DNA of 14,746 bases from Treponema sp. GTDB lineage: Bacteria > Spirochaetota > Spirochaetia > Treponematales > Breznakiellaceae. Shown piece by piece: positions 13,162 through 14,746 of the stretch (position 1 is the first letter of the stretch; each line of letters starts with the position of its first letter). The notes under the pieces were generated by a model. It saw only the letters and a program-made list of their open reading frames with translations, was not told where the DNA came from and searched no databases. A program made the translations under genes and the position numbers. Location: NCBI GenBank assembly GCA_031259035.1, contig JAIRLZ010000163.1:1-14746 (forward strand), in the 5' to 3' direction.

Positions 13162-14746
13162 TCACCGCTTTTTTTTCTTCTTGGGCGGCAGTTTAAGCGA
13201 TTCTTCAGCTTGAGCCGCAAGCGCGGCGCGTTGGGGCGCAAGGTACTTATTCAACGCCAACTGCTGAATCAAGGTCAATACATTGGACATGATCCAATAG
13301 ATGAGCAAGCCGGAAGGCACATCGTACAAAATAAAAAAGAACATTACCGGCATACCGTACATCATTATTTTCATCTGCATACCGCCCGCTTGACCAGGCG
13401 TCTGGGTAATCTTGCCGTAGAGAAGCTGGGAAGCCACATAAATAAAGGGCAGGGCGCGGATAGCTGTCCAGCCGAGGAACGGCAGGCTGAAATTATTCGG
13501 GAATGAGAACACGGCTTCGGGCAGGGAAAGATCCGGTATCCAGCCCGGAATAAACATGGCGCCGCGCAAATCAAAGTGGGTGTTAAACAGGTTGTACATC
13601 GCAAAGAAAATGGGAATCTGAATCAACATGGGAAGACAGCCCGCCATGGGGTTGTACCCTTCCTTTTTGTAGAACACCGCCATTTCCTGATTCAGCTTCT
13701 GGGGGTTGTCTTTGTACTTGGCCTGTAAGTCTTTGATTTTTGGAGACAGCGCCTGCATACGCAGGGTGGACTCGGAGCTTTTGCGGGTAAGCGGGAACAT
13801 AATCACTTTTACCAGCAGCGTAAGAAGAATAATGGCGACGCCGTAGTTAGGTATAATTTTGTAAAAAACCATGAGAAACCATTTCAGCCCCGTCTCAAGC
13901 GGGGCGAGTATGCCGGACGTGTTGGCCGCCTTAATAAGCTCGGTGTTGGTGAGGTTGAAGCTGTTTTTGCCGTTGTTGTACACCGCGAGGGCGTCTTGAG
14001 ATTTTGGCCCCATATAGAAGCGGTAGGTGTCTTCGGTTCGGGACCCGTTCAGGCTTGGACGGATGATATACAGCCGGGAAGCCCCGGGGATTCCCGGCTC
14101 CGGTTTGGTGGAAAACGCTATATCAAACTGAGCGGGATAGGGAATGGCGATGAATGTAAAGTACTTTCCCGCGATGCCCGCCCATGAAGGTCTGTTGCCG
14201 ATAATGACCGGTCCATTGTCATTTACTTTTTCCTGTTTCAGCTTGCCGTTTGTATAGGTGTAATAATGCCGGTACTCATAACGCTGATCGAGCTTGTCAA
14301 AAGCGGGCCCAAATTGCGGCGCGGACGCCAACGTATAGGATACGCCGGAGAAGTTAAAGCTCATTCCCTGAGCGCCGTCCAATGTAATGGTGAGCTCAAA
14401 CATGTATTCATTGGGTTTGAATTCATACCGTTTTATCAACCGGAACGCGTCGTTTCCAGAGCCGCCGGCGCCGGTTGCAACAAAGTCGCGGTAAAATTCA
14501 ACAATGTAACTGGAAACGCGGCGCATATTGAAAAACGATGTTACGGGCGTTGTGTTAATGCCGCCGAACGCGATGGCAAACGCATGGGATTCGCGCTCGC
14601 CGCCGCTTAACGCCATTTCCACAAAATCCTCTTTATCGCTGTGTTCCTTGAGTTTATAAGAAACTATATCGCCCCCGGCGTTGCTCAACGTCGCCACAAC
14701 AAGTCCGTTGTCTATGGTTATCCGCTCTTCATGATCTGGCGCTTCC
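13162..14746 (-). CDS. yidC: YidC membrane protein insertase (5' end outside window)
   Basis: Inner-membrane insertase that helps integrate membrane proteins, alone or with SecYEG. About 528 residues are visible; the frame stays open to the right edge and lacks the N-terminal TM helix, so the start is outside. The visible N-terminal part (ITIDNGLVVATLSNAGGDIV, then a beta-rich region) is the periplasmic P1 domain of Gram-negative YidC. The conserved membrane core follows: GVAIILLTLLVKVIMFPLT, the cytoplasmic hairpin with MQALSPKIKDLQAKY, YNPMAGCLPMLIQIPIFFAMY, and further helices ending DVPSGLLIYWIMSN. The C-terminus is highly basic (PPKKKKKR), as in ribosome-binding tails, and is encoded over an eight-A run (13169-13176). 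jag follows after 96 bases. A GTG at 14697 is an internal codon, not the start. Confidence 0.96.
   Translation of the reverse strand, partial: EAPDHEERITIDNGLVVATLSNAGGDIVSYKLKEHSDKEDFVEMALSGGERESHAFAIAFGGINTTPVTSFFNMRRVSSYIVEFYRDFVATGAGGSGNDAFRLIKRYEFKPNEYMFELTITLDGAQGMSFNFSGVSYTLASAPQFGPAFDKLDQRYEYRHYYTYTNGKLKQEKVNDNGPVIIGNRPSWAGIAGKYFTFIAIPYPAQFDIAFSTKPEPGIPGASRLYIIRPSLNGSRTEDTYRFYMGPKSQDALAVYNNGKNSFNLTNTELIKAANTSGILAPLETGLKWFLMVFYKIIPNYGVAIILLTLLVKVIMFPLTRKSSESTLRMQALSPKIKDLQAKYKDNPQKLNQEMAVFYKKEGYNPMAGCLPMLIQIPIFFAMYNLFNTHFDLRGAMFIPGWIPDLSLPEAVFSFPNNFSLPFLGWTAIRALPFIYVASQLLYGKITQTPGQAGGMQMKIMMYGMPVMFFFILYDVPSGLLIYWIMSNVLTLIQQLALNKYLAPQRAALAAQAEESLKLPPKKKKKR

Overview
The window reads as a piece of a spirochaete chromosome, most likely a Treponema-like organism of roughly balanced GC content. 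This placement is an inference from protein style (a 7TM-HD-GYP receptor, an Omp85 barrel with a single POTRA-like domain, a diverged molybdenum-hydroxylase set). No marker gene proves it. The window is densely coded: no gap exceeds about 111 bases, and I see no CRISPR array, transposase or phage gene. Both edges cut genes.

Layout. (1) Bases 3-1886 (+): the 3' part of a membrane receptor with seven TM helices and an HD-GYP cyclic-di-GMP phosphodiesterase domain, the only plus-strand gene. It converges with the next gene, leaving 3 bases between stop codons. (2) Bases 1890-7859 (-): four genes transcribed aroB (3-dehydroquinate synthase), a small Omp85-type outer-membrane barrel, a PglK/MsbA-like ABC exporter, then UDP-glucose 6-dehydrogenase. 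Spacing is a 4-base overlap, 8 bases and 74 bases. The last three suggest surface-glycan or lipid-linked sugar supply and export. Two junctions carry long perfect palindromes. (3) Bases 7860-7962: a terminator for the upstream operon next to an AT-rich probable aroB promoter. (4) Bases 7963-12183 (-): tRNA-Arg(UCU), an ECF-transporter S component starting 2 bases after the tRNA, then the molybdopterin, [2Fe-2S] and FAD subunits of a xanthine-dehydrogenase-family enzyme with overlapping reading frames. (5) Bases 12295-14746 (-): jag, and yidC cut by the right edge, the conserved membrane-insertion/RNA-binding pair usually next to rnpA-rpmH.

Most annotated starts were decided from ribosome binding sites and overlaps. 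The [2Fe-2S] subunit starts at a GTG (9271) overlapping the preceding stop. The FAD subunit is placed at ATG 8802, Jag at ATG 13065 and the Mo subunit at ATG 11382, rather than at longer TTG-initiated frames.

Most worth a second look: the 35-base perfect palindrome that contains the start codon of the Omp85-like gene; the 16-bp-stem palindrome ahead of ugd; degenerate cofactor-contact motifs across two subunits of the molybdenum hydroxylase; the tRNA whose 3' end nearly abuts a start codon; and a recent-looking in-frame duplication of the Jag C-terminus.
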